64,000 nucleotides of DNA from Shimwellia blattae DSM 4481 = NBRC 105725 (GCF_000262305.1 NC_017910.1:186001-250000); one strand, 5' to 3'; counted from the first letter of the stretch, positions 25,539 through 34,445 are shown. The notes: generated by a model from the letters alone, not told the origin. A program made the numbers and translations.

Positions 25539-26648
25539 ATGAATAACAATGCAAAGCGCCTGATTGTTGCAGGTATTGCGCTGGCTTTGTCTCATACCGC
25601 TATGGCGAAGGACATCAAAGTTGCGGTGGTCGGGGCCATGTCCGGCCCGGTAGCACAATGGGGCGATATGGAGTTTAACGGTGCCCGCCAGGCGATAAAG
25701 GACATCAACGCCAGCGGCGGTATTAAGGGCGACAAGCTGGTGGGCGTGGAATATGACGATGCCTGCGACCCGAAACAGGCCGTTGCGGTGGCGAACAAAG
25801 TCGTCAACGACGGTATTAAGTATGTGATTGGCCATCTTTGCTCTTCCTCTACTCAGCCCGCTTCCGATATCTATGAAGATGAAGGCATCCTGATGATCAC
25901 CCCCGGGGCCACTAACCCGGAGCTGACCCAGCGCGGTTATCAGTTCATTATGCGCACCGCCGGGCTGGATTCCGCCCAGGGGCCAACCGCCGCCAGATAC
26001 ATCCTCGACCATGTGAAACCCCGGCGTATTGCCATCATTCATGACAAGCAGCAGTACGGTGAAGGGCTGGCGCGCTCGGTGCAGAGCACGCTGAAAGCCG
26101 CCGGTACTGAGGTGGTGTTTTTTGACGGTATCACCGCCGGTGAGAAAGACTTTTCCGCCCTGGCCGCCCGCCTGAAAAAAGAGAATATCGATTTTGTCTA
26201 CTACGGGGGCTACTACCCGGAGATGGGCCAGATCCTGCGCCAGTCCCGGGCCCTTGGCCTGACAACCCGGTTTATGGGGCCAGAAGGGGTGGGTAACGCT
26301 TCCCTGTCGAATATCGCCGGTAAAGCCGCCGAAGGCATGCTGGTCACCATGCCCAAACGCTATGACCAGCAGCCTGCCAACCAGCCGATTGTGGCGGCCC
26401 TGAAAGCCGCGAAGAAAGACCCCAGCGGGCCCTATGTCTGGATAACCTACGCTGCCGTGCAATCCCTGGCCACGGCGATGAACCGCACCGGCAGTGACGA
26501 CCCCGCCGGGCTAATTAAAGACCTGAAAGCCCACGGGGCAGAGACGGTTATCGGCCCGCTCAAATGGGATGAGAAGGGCGATCTTAAGGGGTTCGAATTC
26601 GGGGTATTCCAGTGGCACGCTGATGGTTCCTCCTCAGTGGCGAAATAA
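25539..26648 (+). CDS. livK: Leucine-specific periplasmic binding protein LivK
   Basis: Leucine-binding protein of the LS branch that shares the LivHMGF transporter. The 369-residue precursor has a signal peptide (VAGIALALSHTAMA, cut near residue 23). It is a clear paralog of livJ; the two share long identical blocks such as VEYDDACDPKQAVAVANKVV. The ATG at 25539 follows AGG and matches the family start, although the frame is open for 27 codons before it. It is the first gene of livKHMGF; a hairpin follows before livH. Confidence 0.97.
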   Translation: MNNNAKRLIVAGIALALSHTAMAKDIKVAVVGAMSGPVAQWGDMEFNGARQAIKDINASGGIKGDKLVGVEYDDACDPKQAVAVANKVVNDGIKYVIGHLCSSSTQPASDIYEDEGILMITPGATNPELTQRGYQFIMRTAGLDSAQGPTAARYILDHVKPRRIAIIHDKQQYGEGLARSVQSTLKAAGTEVVFFDGITAGEKDFSALAARLKKENIDFVYYGGYYPEMGQILRQSRALGLTTRFMGPEGVGNASLSNIAGKAAEGMLVTMPKRYDQQPANQPIVAALKAAKKDPSGPYVWITYAAVQSLATAMNRTGSDDPAGLIKDLKAHGAETVIGPLKWDEKGDLKGFEFGVFQWHADGSSSVAK

Positions 26649-26657
26649 GCGCCCCGT

Positions 26658-26677
26658 CCCCTGCCTGCGGGCAGGGG
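26658..26677 (+). terminator. Hairpin between livK and livH (partial termination)
   Basis: CCCCTGCC-TGCG-GGCAGGGG is a perfect 8-bp stem ten bases after the livK stop, with no T-run. It probably protects the livK 3' end or attenuates downstream genes, giving more binding protein than permease. Confidence 0.5.
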
Positions 26678-26695
26678 CGGCACAAAGGTGATGTT

Positions 26696-27622
26696 ATGTC
26701 TGAACAAGTTCTCTATTTCATGCAGCAGATGTTTAATGGCGTGACGCTGGGGAGTACCTACGCGCTTATCGCCATTGGCTACACCATGGTGTACGGCATC
26801 ATCGGCATGATTAACTTCGCCCACGGCGAGGTCTACATGATTGGTAGCTACGTCTCGTTTATGATTATCGCCGCCCTGATGATGGTGGGCGTAGACGTGA
26901 GCTGGATGCTGATTGGCGCCGGGTTTATCGGGGCGATTATTATCGCCAGCGCCTACGGCTGGAGTATTGAGCGGGTGGCCTATAAGCCCGTGCGCAGCTC
27001 CAAACGCCTGATTGCGCTTATCTCCGCCATCGGGATGTCTATCTTCCTGCAAAACTATGTCAGCCTGACCCAGGGCTCCCGGGATATTGCGCTGCCGGGG
27101 CTGATCAACGGCCAGTGGGTGATTGGCGCCAGTGAGGGGTTTAGCGCCTCGATTACCGCAATGCAGCTGGTTATCTGGGGGGTTACCCTGGTAGCGATGG
27201 TCGCGCTGACGCTGTTTATCCGCTATTCGCGTATGGGGCGGGCCTGCCGCGCCTGCGCAGAAGATCTGAAAATGGCCAGCCTGCTGGGTATTAATACCGA
27301 TCGGGTTATCTCCCTGACCTTTGTTATCGGGGCGGTGATGGCGGCGGTCGCCGGTGTTCTGCTGGGGCAGTTTTACGGGGTGATTAACCCCTATATTGGC
27401 TTTATGGCCGGGATGAAAGCCTTTACCGCTGCGGTGCTGGGCGGGATCGGCAGTATTCCCGGGGCGATGATAGGCGGCCTTATCCTCGGGGTGGCTGAAG
27501 CGCTGACCTCCGCCTACCTGAGCACTGAATACAAAGACGTGGTCTCTTTTGCCCTGCTTATCGTGGTGCTGCTGGTGATGCCCACCGGTATCCTGGGCCG
27601 TCCGGAGGTAGAAAAAGTATGA
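26696..27622 (+). CDS. livH: Branched-chain amino-acid ABC permease LivH
   Basis: A 308-residue inner-membrane permease subunit, the same length as E. coli, with about eight hydrophobic segments. It forms the channel with LivM. The family segments YALIAIGYTMVYGIIGMINFAHGE-like N terminus and the cytoplasmic coupling loop (RACAEDLKMASLLGIN) are intact. It overlaps livM by four bases. Confidence 0.97.
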   Translation: MSEQVLYFMQQMFNGVTLGSTYALIAIGYTMVYGIIGMINFAHGEVYMIGSYVSFMIIAALMMVGVDVSWMLIGAGFIGAIIIASAYGWSIERVAYKPVRSSKRLIALISAIGMSIFLQNYVSLTQGSRDIALPGLINGQWVIGASEGFSASITAMQLVIWGVTLVAMVALTLFIRYSRMGRACRACAEDLKMASLLGINTDRVISLTFVIGAVMAAVAGVLLGQFYGVINPYIGFMAGMKAFTAAVLGGIGSIPGAMIGGLILGVAEALTSAYLSTEYKDVVSFALLIVVLLVMPTGILGRPEVEKV

Positions 27623-28896
27623 AACCGATGGATCTGGGTATGGCCCTGTTATCGGCCGCTATCTTCTTTGTGCTGGCGGCGGTGTTTATGGGGGTGCAAC
27701 TGGGGCTGGACGGCACGCACCTGGTGGTGAACAGCGCAACTCCGGTGCGCTGGCAGTGGGTGTATACCGGCACCGTTGTGGTGTTTTTATTCCAGGTGCT
27801 GCGCGCACTGTGCCAGAAGGGGCTTAGCAAGATCCCGGGGCCGAAATTTGTGCTGCCGGCCATTGATGGTGGCTCGGTAAAACAGAAGCTGTTCCTCGGG
27901 GCTTTGCTGGTGGTGGCGGTGGCCTGGCCGTTTATGGTGTCCCGCGGTACGGTCGATATCGCCACCCTGACGATGATCTACGTGATCCTCGGGCTCGGGC
28001 TGAACGTGGTGGTGGGATTATCCGGGCTGCTGGTGCTGGGCTATGGTGGCTTTTACGCGATTGGCGCCTATACCTTTGCGCTGCTGAATCACTATTACGG
28101 TCTCGGGTTCTGGACCTGCCTGCCACTGGCGGGGTTAACCGCCGCCGCTGCCGGTTTCCTGCTGGGCTTCCCGGTGCTGCGCCTGCGCGGTGACTATCTG
28201 GCCATTGTTACCCTCGGCTTTGGTGAGATTGTGCGCATTCTGCTGCTGAACAATACCGAGATTACCGGCGGGCCGAATGGCATCAGCCAGATCCCGAAGC
28301 CCACGCTCTTCGGGCTGGAGTTCAGCCGAACCCCCCGGGAGGGCGGCTGGGATACCTTCAGTAATTTCTTCAATGTTCCCTATGATCCCAGCGACCGGAT
28401 TATCTTCCTGTATCTGGTAGCGCTGCTGCTGGTGGTGCTGTCGTTGTTTGTTATTAACCGCCTGCTGCGTATGCCCCTGGGCCGGGCCTGGGAAGCGCTG
28501 CGCGAAGATGAGATAGCCTGCCGTTCCCTGGGGCTGAGCCCGCGGCGCATTAAGTTGACGGCATTTACCATCAGTGCGGCATTTGCCGGTTTTGCCGGGG
28601 TGCTGTTCGCGGCCCGCCAGGGCTTTGTCAGCCCGGAATCCTTCACGTTTGCCGAGTCTGCTTTTGTGCTGGCGATTGTGGTGCTGGGGGGGATGGGCTC
28701 CCAGTTTGCGGTGATCCTGGCGGCTATTCTGCTGGTGGTGTCCCGCGAGCTGATGCGCGATCTTAACGAATACAGCATGCTGCTGCTGGGGGCGCTGATG
28801 GTGTTAATGATGATCTGGCGTCCGCAGGGATTACTGCCGATGACCCGTGTGCAAATGAAGCTGAAAAGCAACGGCAAACAAGGAGAGCAGGCATGA
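27619..28896 (+). CDS. livM: Branched-chain amino-acid ABC permease LivM
   Basis: Second permease subunit, 425 residues, polytopic. An N-terminal extension with membrane segments precedes the conserved core (LGLGLNVVVGLSGLLVLGYGGFYAIGAY). The coupling loop is EALREDEIACRSLGLSPRRIK. Start ATG overlaps the livH stop and its stop overlaps the livG start (four bases each), so the operon is translationally coupled. Confidence 0.97.
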   Translation: MKPMDLGMALLSAAIFFVLAAVFMGVQLGLDGTHLVVNSATPVRWQWVYTGTVVVFLFQVLRALCQKGLSKIPGPKFVLPAIDGGSVKQKLFLGALLVVAVAWPFMVSRGTVDIATLTMIYVILGLGLNVVVGLSGLLVLGYGGFYAIGAYTFALLNHYYGLGFWTCLPLAGLTAAAAGFLLGFPVLRLRGDYLAIVTLGFGEIVRILLLNNTEITGGPNGISQIPKPTLFGLEFSRTPREGGWDTFSNFFNVPYDPSDRIIFLYLVALLLVVLSLFVINRLLRMPLGRAWEALREDEIACRSLGLSPRRIKLTAFTISAAFAGFAGVLFAARQGFVSPESFTFAESAFVLAIVVLGGMGSQFAVILAAILLVVSRELMRDLNEYSMLLLGALMVLMMIWRPQGLLPMTRVQMKLKSNGKQGEQA

Positions 28897-29660
28897 GCCA
28901 GCCATTATTAGCAGTAAACGGCCTGATGATGCGTTTTGGCGGCCTGCTGGCGGTCAATAACGTCTCCCTTGAGCTGCACCAGAATGAAATTGTCTCGCTG
29001 ATTGGCCCCAACGGGGCCGGTAAAACCACGGTATTTAACTGCCTGACCGGCTTCTATAAACCCACCGGCGGCACTATTTTGCTGCGTGATCGCCACCTGG
29101 AAGGGCTGCCGGGCCAGGAGATAGCCCGGCTGGGCGTGGTGCGCACCTTCCAGCATGTGCGCCTGTTCCGGGAGATGACGGTAATTGAAAACTTACTGGT
29201 GGCGCAGCACCAGCAGCTAAAAAGCGGGATTTTCTCCGGCTTGCTGAATACCTCTGCCTTTCGCCAGGCCCAGAAAACCGCCCTGGATCGGGCGGCCCTG
29301 TGGCTGGAGCGCATCGGCCTGCTGGGGCTGGCTAACCGCCAGGCCGGAAACCTGGCCTATGGTCAGCAGCGCCATCTGGAGATAGCCCGCTGTATGGTAA
29401 CCCAGCCAGAGATCCTGATGCTGGATGAGCCTGCCGCCGGGCTGAACCCGAATGAAACCCGGGAGCTGGATGAGCTTATCGTGGAGCTGCGCGACAAGCA
29501 CAACACCACCGTGCTGCTGATTGAGCACGATATGAAGCTGGTGATGGGCATTTCAGATCGTATCTACGTGGTGAACCAGGGCGCTCCGCTGGCCCGGGGA
29601 ACCCCGGAGCAGATCCGCGAAAACCCTGATGTTATCCGTGCATACCTGGGTGAGGCATAA
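28893..29660 (+). CDS. livG: Branched-chain amino-acid ABC ATPase LivG
   Basis: First ATPase subunit, 255 residues. It has Walker A GPNGAGKTT near residue 38, the signature LAYGQQRHLEIARC (the family's variant of LSGGQ) and Walker B LMLDEPAAGLNP. It is preceded by GGAGAG in the end of livM and followed by livF after one base. Confidence 0.98.
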   Translation: MSQPLLAVNGLMMRFGGLLAVNNVSLELHQNEIVSLIGPNGAGKTTVFNCLTGFYKPTGGTILLRDRHLEGLPGQEIARLGVVRTFQHVRLFREMTVIENLLVAQHQQLKSGIFSGLLNTSAFRQAQKTALDRAALWLERIGLLGLANRQAGNLAYGQQRHLEIARCMVTQPEILMLDEPAAGLNPNETRELDELIVELRDKHNTTVLLIEHDMKLVMGISDRIYVVNQGAPLARGTPEQIRENPDVIRAYLGEA

Positions 29661-29661
29661 G

Positions 29662-30375
29662 ATGGGAAAAGTGATGTTATCGTTCGACCAGGTCAGCGCC
29701 CACTACGGGAAAATCCAGGCGCTGCATGAGGTGTCGCTGCATATTAACCAGGGGGAGATAGTGACCCTGATTGGGGCCAACGGGGCGGGGAAAACCACCC
29801 TGCTGGGCACCCTGTGTGGCGACCCCCGGGCCAGCACCGGGCGGATAATCTTTGATGGTAAAGATATTACGAGCTGGAACACCGCACGCATTATGCGCGA
29901 AGCGGTGGCGATAGTGCCGGAAGGGCGGCGGGTATTCTCGCGTATGACGGTGGAGGAGAACCTCGCCATGGGCGGTTTTTTTGCCAGCAGCGAGCAGTTC
30001 GCCAGCCGGATCAAACGGGTGTATGAGCTCTTTCCGCGCCTGTATGAGCGGCGTATCCAGCGGGCGGGAACCATGTCCGGCGGGGAGCAGCAGATGCTGG
30101 CCATTGGCCGGGCGCTGATGAGCCAGCCGCGTCTGCTGCTGCTGGACGAGCCCTCCCTGGGGCTGGCGCCGATTATTATTCAGCAGATCTTCGATACCAT
30201 CGAACAGCTGCGCCGGGAAGGGATGACTATCTTCCTGGTCGAGCAGAACGCCAACCAGGCGCTGAAGCTGGCGGATCGCGGCTATGTGCTGGAAAATGGC
30301 CGGGTCGTTCTGGAAGATACGGGGGACGCCCTGCTGGCGAATGAGGCGGTGCGCAGTGCATACCTCGGGGGGTGA
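29662..30375 (+). CDS. livF: Branched-chain amino-acid ABC ATPase LivF
   Basis: Second ATPase subunit, 237 residues, as in E. coli. It has Walker A GANGAGKTT, signature MSGGEQQMLAIGRA and Walker B LLLLDEPSLGLAP. The frame opens earlier, inside livG, but the ATG at 29662 gives the conserved MGKVMLSFDQVSAHYG start. It ends the operon with a strong terminator. Confidence 0.98.
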   Translation: MGKVMLSFDQVSAHYGKIQALHEVSLHINQGEIVTLIGANGAGKTTLLGTLCGDPRASTGRIIFDGKDITSWNTARIMREAVAIVPEGRRVFSRMTVEENLAMGGFFASSEQFASRIKRVYELFPRLYERRIQRAGTMSGGEQQMLAIGRALMSQPRLLLLDEPSLGLAPIIIQQIFDTIEQLRREGMTIFLVEQNANQALKLADRGYVLENGRVVLEDTGDALLANEAVRSAYLGG

Positions 30376-30393
30376 GAATACCCGCAACATGCT

Positions 30394-30418
30394 AAAGGGC
30401 CCGTAAGGGCCCTTTTTT
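30394..30418 (+). terminator. liv operon terminator
   Basis: AAAGGGCCC-GTAA-GGGCCCTTT followed by a T-run, 18 bases after the livF stop. Confidence 0.93.
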
Positions 30419-30424
30419 ATCGGT

Positions 30425-30967
30425 TCAGGGCCCGCAGGGGCGGAGCACCTGCTCCGCCTGGCGTGGCTCATCGGGCAGGGTAAATCTGGCCGTGAGCGGC
30501 GGCTTGCCTGCCGCAGCCTGCGATATAACCACTCTTAAAATATGGTCTTTACCGTGCAGCCACTGGTTCAGGGCCTGTACGGTGGGGGTAATGGTCCAGG
30601 TGAAGTTGCTCTCCTGCCAGGCGCCGCTGGCGGTCCACGCCTGGCTGTGTGTCTGCACCTGCTCATGGCTCAGCACCTGCACCCGGGGGGTGTGCTCCCC
30701 GATGGCATCCGGCCCTTCGAAATCATCCAGCGGGAAATCTGCCAGCAGGGCACCGGCTACCCGCAGCGTAAGCAGGGCCGGGGGCGAATCCGGGCGGCAG
30801 GAGAGCACCAGCCAGGCGTTATCACGCTGTTCGCCGAATTGTGCCTCACCCTGTAATGTCGCGGTTTTCAGCGGGTTCCCCGGGTAGGGGCTCCCGGTAA
30901 CCCAGTGGGTTGTGGCCAGGCTGGCGGTGCTGAACATGGCCGTCAGAAACAGGGCGGTGTACTTCAT
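30425..30967 (-). CDS. Exported protein of unknown function
   Basis: I do not recognise this 180-residue protein. A signal peptide is clear (MKYTALFLTAMFSTASLA, cut near residue 18). The mature part has only two cysteines, C57 (VLSCRPD) and C178 (RPCGP), which could form a disulfide in the periplasm. It is rich in beta-type segments and has no membrane helix. A GGAGGA site precedes the ATG. It sits convergent to livF, where E. coli carries ugpBAEC. A small periplasmic soluble or inhibitor-like protein is plausible, but nothing specific can be claimed. Confidence 0.8.
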   Translation of the reverse strand: MKYTALFLTAMFSTASLATTHWVTGSPYPGNPLKTATLQGEAQFGEQRDNAWLVLSCRPDSPPALLTLRVAGALLADFPLDDFEGPDAIGEHTPRVQVLSHEQVQTHSQAWTASGAWQESNFTWTITPTVQALNQWLHGKDHILRVVISQAAAGKPPLTARFTLPDEPRQAEQVLRPCGP

Positions 30968-31157
30968 GGGGATCCTCCAGGGTATGCCAGGTAATAACGT
31001 CCTGTTTTATGGAATAGTTTTATTAAACCAAAGATAAACCTTCAGGTGATTTCATCTTCACCGCGCCTTTTGCTCCCGGTATCCGCCCGGCATATATTGC
31101 GCTAAGCTCACAGACCGCAGGGCTCTGCCTGTGTTTAACCAAAACCGGATGTTGCTT

Positions 31158-31898
31158 ATGAATCACTGGCCTTACCCGACTATTGTCGCCCACCGCGGGG
31201 GCGGTAAACTGGCCCCGGAAAACACCCTTGCGGCGATTGATACCGGTGCCCGCTACGGCCACACCATGTTCGAGTGTGACGCAAAACTCTCCCGGGACGG
31301 GGAAATTTTCCTGCTGCATGATGACACCCTGGAGCGCACCAGCAACGGCTGGGGCATTGCCGGGGAGCTTCCCTGGGCGCAGCTGGCTCAGGTGGATGCC
31401 GGAAGCTGGTTCTCCCGGGCGTTTGCCGGTGAACCGCTACCGCTGCTGCGCCAGGTGGCTGAGCGTTGCCGCCAGCACCACATGATGATCAATATTGAAA
31501 TTAAACCCACCACCGGCGAGGAGAGCCGCACCGGCACGGAAGTGGCACTGGCGGCCCGGGAATTGTGGGCGGGAATGACGCCCCCGCTGTTATCTTCCTT
31601 CTCCCCTGAGTCTCTGGCGGCGGCACAGCAGGCTGTTCCGGCGCTGCCCCGGGGGCTGTTAATGGATGAGTGGCGCAGGGACTGGCGTGAGCTGGTGCAG
31701 CAACTGGGCTGTGTTTCCATTCACCTTAACCACCGGCTGCTGGATGCCGGGCGGGTGGCAGAGCTGAAAGCGCAGGGGCTGCGTATTCTGGTGTATACGG
31801 TTAACCGGCCCCAGCGTGCCGCCCAGCTGCTGGGCTGGGGGGTAGACTGTATCTGTACCGACCGGATAGACGAGATTGGCCCGGATTTCCGGGGCTGA
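31158..31898 (+). CDS. ugpQ: Glycerophosphodiester phosphodiesterase UgpQ
   Basis: Cytoplasmic enzyme that hydrolyses glycerophosphodiesters to glycerol-3-phosphate and an alcohol. The 246-residue product (247 in E. coli) keeps the GDPD catalytic motif: HRGGGKLAPENT (general acid/base histidine near residue 14), the metal-binding glutamate and aspartate in FECDAKLSRDG, HDDTLERTSNG and NIEIKPT. In E. coli it is the last gene of ugpBAECQ; here the transporter genes are missing and it stands alone between the unknown exported gene and yhhA. Start by family comparison; the ribosome site is weak. Confidence 0.95.
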   Translation: MNHWPYPTIVAHRGGGKLAPENTLAAIDTGARYGHTMFECDAKLSRDGEIFLLHDDTLERTSNGWGIAGELPWAQLAQVDAGSWFSRAFAGEPLPLLRQVAERCRQHHMMINIEIKPTTGEESRTGTEVALAARELWAGMTPPLLSSFSPESLAAAQQAVPALPRGLLMDEWRRDWRELVQQLGCVSIHLNHRLLDAGRVAELKAQGLRILVYTVNRPQRAAQLLGWGVDCICTDRIDEIGPDFRG

Positions 31899-31901
31899 GA
31901 G

Positions 31902-31924
31902 ACCGGGAGCCCGTGGCTCCCGGT
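31902..31924. terminator. Hairpin between ugpQ and yhhA
   Basis: ACCGGGAGCC-CGT-GGCTCCCGGT is a perfect 10-bp stem filling the gap between two convergent genes. No T-run on either side. Confidence 0.5.
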
Positions 31925-31931
31925 ATGCGGT

Positions 31932-32207
31932 TCAGTAGCGGGGGGGGTTGCCAGGTTGCAGGCTCTGGGTGCGCTGGCGGTTTTGCTCTATCTGGCGCTG
32001 CAGTTGCTGGCTTTGTTGCTGGCGCTGCATCTGCTGGCTTTGCTGAAGCTGGCTCTTTTGCAGGCTCTGCTGGGTGCGCATATCTTCGGCCAGGCGCTGC
32101 TGGCTGGGGTTCTGGTAGTTTGGCTGGTTGGGGTTGGTGGTCTGGCTAAAAGGGTTTGCCAGTGTGCTCAGCGGCACCATAAGCGCCAGCCAGAATAATC
32201 TTTTCAT
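31932..32207 (-). CDS. yhhA: Gln-rich secreted protein YhhA (DUF2756)
   Basis: A 91-residue precursor with a signal peptide (MKRLFWLALMVPLSTLA) and a mature part dominated by glutamine (about residues 40-80: repeated Q-S-Q, Q-M-Q-R-Q, Q-L-Q-R-Q). It ends in PGNPPRY. Function unknown. E. coli YhhA is longer (about 146 residues), so this copy is a shortened member. The ATG at 32205-32207 is followed by the signal peptide; the open frame upstream is not conserved. Confidence 0.85.
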   Translation of the reverse strand: MKRLFWLALMVPLSTLANPFSQTTNPNQPNYQNPSQQRLAEDMRTQQSLQKSQLQQSQQMQRQQQSQQLQRQIEQNRQRTQSLQPGNPPRY

Positions 32208-32308
32208 GGTGTTCGCTCCTCCTGTCAGGGCGATACTGACAGTGTATCGCGTTTTATGCCGGTTTGCCGGGCATTGTGATGCCGCTCCGGTTTTTTTCAA
32301 AAATAAGC

Positions 32309-32340
32309 TGGACAGATGCAAATGATAATGATTATTATTG
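32309..32340 (+). promoter_or_regulatory. ryhB promoter with Fur box
   Basis: TGGACA (32309-32314), 18 bases and TATTAT (32333-32338) make a sigma-70 promoter. AATGATAATGATTATTATTG (32321-32340) matches the Fur consensus of repeated GATAAT and covers the -10, so iron-loaded Fur would block transcription. Confidence 0.85.
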
Positions 32341-32344
32341 CCAC

Positions 32345-32442
32345 GCACTCAGGGGGAACCCCTAACGGAATCACCTGAAGGCACGACATTGCTCACATTG
32401 CTTCCAGTATTTCTTAGCCAGCATTTTTGCTGGCTTTTTTTT
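32345..32442 (+). ncRNA. ryhB: Small regulatory RNA RyhB
   Basis: Iron-responsive Hfq-dependent antisense RNA that switches off iron-using proteins when iron is scarce. The core CGACATTGCTCACATTGCTT (32383-32402) is identical, as far as I recall it, to the target-pairing part of E. coli RyhB. It is followed by CCAGTATTTCTTAGCCAGCA, almost the same. The Rho-independent terminator has the same stem (AGCCAGCA/TGCTGGCT) with a different loop and at least eight T bases. The 5' hairpin region is diverged. The neighbours support this: in E. coli ryhB lies next to yhhX-yhhW; here it lies between yhhA and yhhW. The 5' end is estimated from the -10. Confidence 0.93.
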
Positions 32443-32562
32443 TATTTACTGCGCGCCATTCGTTCACAATTTTTGAACGAAGGAGTCAATTTTCACCCTC
32501 TATGATTACTTAGTGAATACGTCCACACTGATGTCATCAACGAAATACGAGGGGGATTCACC

Positions 32563-33258
32563 ATGATTTATGTTCGTAAGGCTGACCAACGTGGGCATGC
32601 TAACCATGGCTGGCTGGACAGCTGGCATACCTTCTCTTTTGCCGATTACTACGACCCGAACTTTATGGGGTTCTCCGCCCTGCGGGTAATTAACGATGAC
32701 GTTATCGATCCGGGCCAGGGGTTTGGTACTCACCCCCATAAAGATATGGAGATTCTGACCTATGTTCTGGAAGGTGCGGTAGAGCACCAGGACAGCATGG
32801 GGAATAAAGAGCAGGTTCCGGCCGGTGAATTCCAGATAATGAGCGCAGGCACCGGGGTGCGGCATTCGGAATATAACCCGAGCGACGTTTCGCGCCTGCA
32901 TCTGTACCAGATCTGGATAATCCCGCAGGAAACCGGGATCACCCCGCGCTATGAGCAGCGCCGGTTCGATGCCCCCCAGGGTCGCCAGCTGGTGCTTTCG
33001 CCAGATGCCAGAGACGGCTCTCTGAAAGTCCACCAGGATATGGAGCTCTACCGCTGGGCGCTGGCAAAAGATGAGCAGTCGGTGTATCAGCTGCCCGCCG
33101 ATCGCCGGGTGTGGATCCAGGTGGTAAACGGCAACGTGAAAATTAACGGCAGCCACGTGACAACCGGCGACGGGGTCGCAGTGTGGGATGAGCCGGCCAT
33201 TTCGGTACACGCCGACAGCGCCAGCGAAATTCTGCTCTTTGATTTACCCCCGGTCTGA
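32563..33258 (+). CDS. yhhW: Pirin-family quercetin dioxygenase YhhW
   Basis: A 231-residue bicupin, the same length as E. coli YhhW, which cleaves quercetin in vitro. The metal ligands are in the N-terminal cupin (HPHKDMEILTYVLEG, and the histidine of GVRHSEYN). A GAGGGGG site precedes the ATG. It lies directly downstream of ryhB with its own start region, and is followed by gntR on the same strand. The in vivo substrate is unknown. Confidence 0.95.
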   Translation: MIYVRKADQRGHANHGWLDSWHTFSFADYYDPNFMGFSALRVINDDVIDPGQGFGTHPHKDMEILTYVLEGAVEHQDSMGNKEQVPAGEFQIMSAGTGVRHSEYNPSDVSRLHLYQIWIIPQETGITPRYEQRRFDAPQGRQLVLSPDARDGSLKVHQDMELYRWALAKDEQSVYQLPADRRVWIQVVNGNVKINGSHVTTGDGVAVWDEPAISVHADSASEILLFDLPPV

Positions 33259-33287
33259 TTCCGGCCTCTGATCCGCATCAAATGAAC

Positions 33288-33323
33288 CGGGCAACCCTCT
33301 CTGTAACAGGAGGAGGTTGCCCG
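33288..33323 (+). terminator. Hairpin between yhhW and gntR
   Basis: CGGGCAACC and GGTTGCCCG form a 9-bp stem with a long partly paired loop, 30 bases after yhhW. There is no T-run, so it may be a weak terminator or part of the gntR control region. Confidence 0.35.
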
Positions 33324-33369
33324 TGGTCCGTGTTACACTGAGCTGATTATTCAATGAAGCTCCAGGACA

Positions 33370-34365
33370 ATGAAAAAAAAACGACCAGTTCTCCAGGACG
33401 TAGCGGATCGCGTCGGAGTAACAAAAATGACCGTAAGCCGTTTTTTACGTAACCCGGAGCAGGTTTCAGCTGCATTGCGGGTAAAAATTGCAGCGGCGCT
33501 GGACGAGTTAGGCTATATCCCTAACCGCGCTCCGGATATCCTCTCCAATGCGACCAGTCGCGCCATTGGCGTGTTGCTGCCGTCGCTGACTAACCAGGTA
33601 TTTGCTGAAGTGTTGCGCGGTATTGAAAGCGTGACCGACGCGTTTGGCTACCAGACCATGCTTGCCCACTACGGCTATAAGCCGGAAATGGAAGAAGAGC
33701 GCCTGGTTTCTATGCTGTCGTGGAATATCGACGGGCTGATCCTGACCGAACGCAGCCACACCCCCCGGGCACTGAAGATGATCGAAGTGGCCGGGATCCC
33801 GGTGGTGGAGCTGATGGACAGCGTAAGCCCCTGCCTGGATATCGCCGTGGGGTTTGATAACTTCGAAGCGGCCCGCCAGATGACGTCTGCTATTCTCCAG
33901 CGCGGCCATCGCCATATCGCCTATCTTGGTGCGCGTCTCGATGAACGTACTATTATGAAGCAGAAAGGTTATGAGCAGGCGATGCGCGACATGGGGCTGA
34001 CCCCTTACAGCGTGATGGCCGAGCAGTCTTCTTCGTATTCATCCGGTATTGAGTTGTTCCGCCAGGCACGGCGCGAATACCCCCAGCTCGACGGTATTTT
34101 CTGTACCAACGACGACCTTGCTGTCGGGGCGGCGTTCGAATGCCAGCGGGTAGGGCTACGTATTCCTGACGATATGGCGATTGCCGGTTTTCACGGCCAC
34201 GATATCGGCCAGGTGATGGAGCCACGGCTTGCCAGCGTGCTGACCCCCCGTGAGCGGATGGGCCGGATTGGCGCCGAGCGCTTACTGGCCAGGATCCGGG
34301 GGGAAATCGTCACGCCGAAGATGCTCGACCTCGGGTTTACATTATCGCCAGGCGGCTCAATTTAA
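33370..34365 (+). CDS. gntR: Gluconate-utilisation repressor GntR
   Basis: LacI-family repressor, 331 residues as in E. coli. It controls gluconate uptake and the Entner-Doudoroff pathway and is released by gluconate. The N-terminal helix-turn-helix is VLQDVADRVGVTKMTVSRFLRNP; the periplasmic-binding-protein fold follows. Two operators lie between gntR and gntK, so it represses gntKU next door. The gntT transporter gene of E. coli is absent from its usual place (between malQ and nfuA). Confidence 0.97.
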   Translation: MKKKRPVLQDVADRVGVTKMTVSRFLRNPEQVSAALRVKIAAALDELGYIPNRAPDILSNATSRAIGVLLPSLTNQVFAEVLRGIESVTDAFGYQTMLAHYGYKPEMEEERLVSMLSWNIDGLILTERSHTPRALKMIEVAGIPVVELMDSVSPCLDIAVGFDNFEAARQMTSAILQRGHRHIAYLGARLDERTIMKQKGYEQAMRDMGLTPYSVMAEQSSSYSSGIELFRQARREYPQLDGIFCTNDDLAVGAAFECQRVGLRIPDDMAIAGFHGHDIGQVMEPRLASVLTPRERMGRIGAERLLARIRGEIVTPKMLDLGFTLSPGGSI

Positions 34366-34445
34366 CTTTCTTTTTTTTGACGTACTTCACATTTATTCAC
34401 TTTGTACGGTAATGGTTATTGCCTGTTACCTGTGCAAACGGGACA

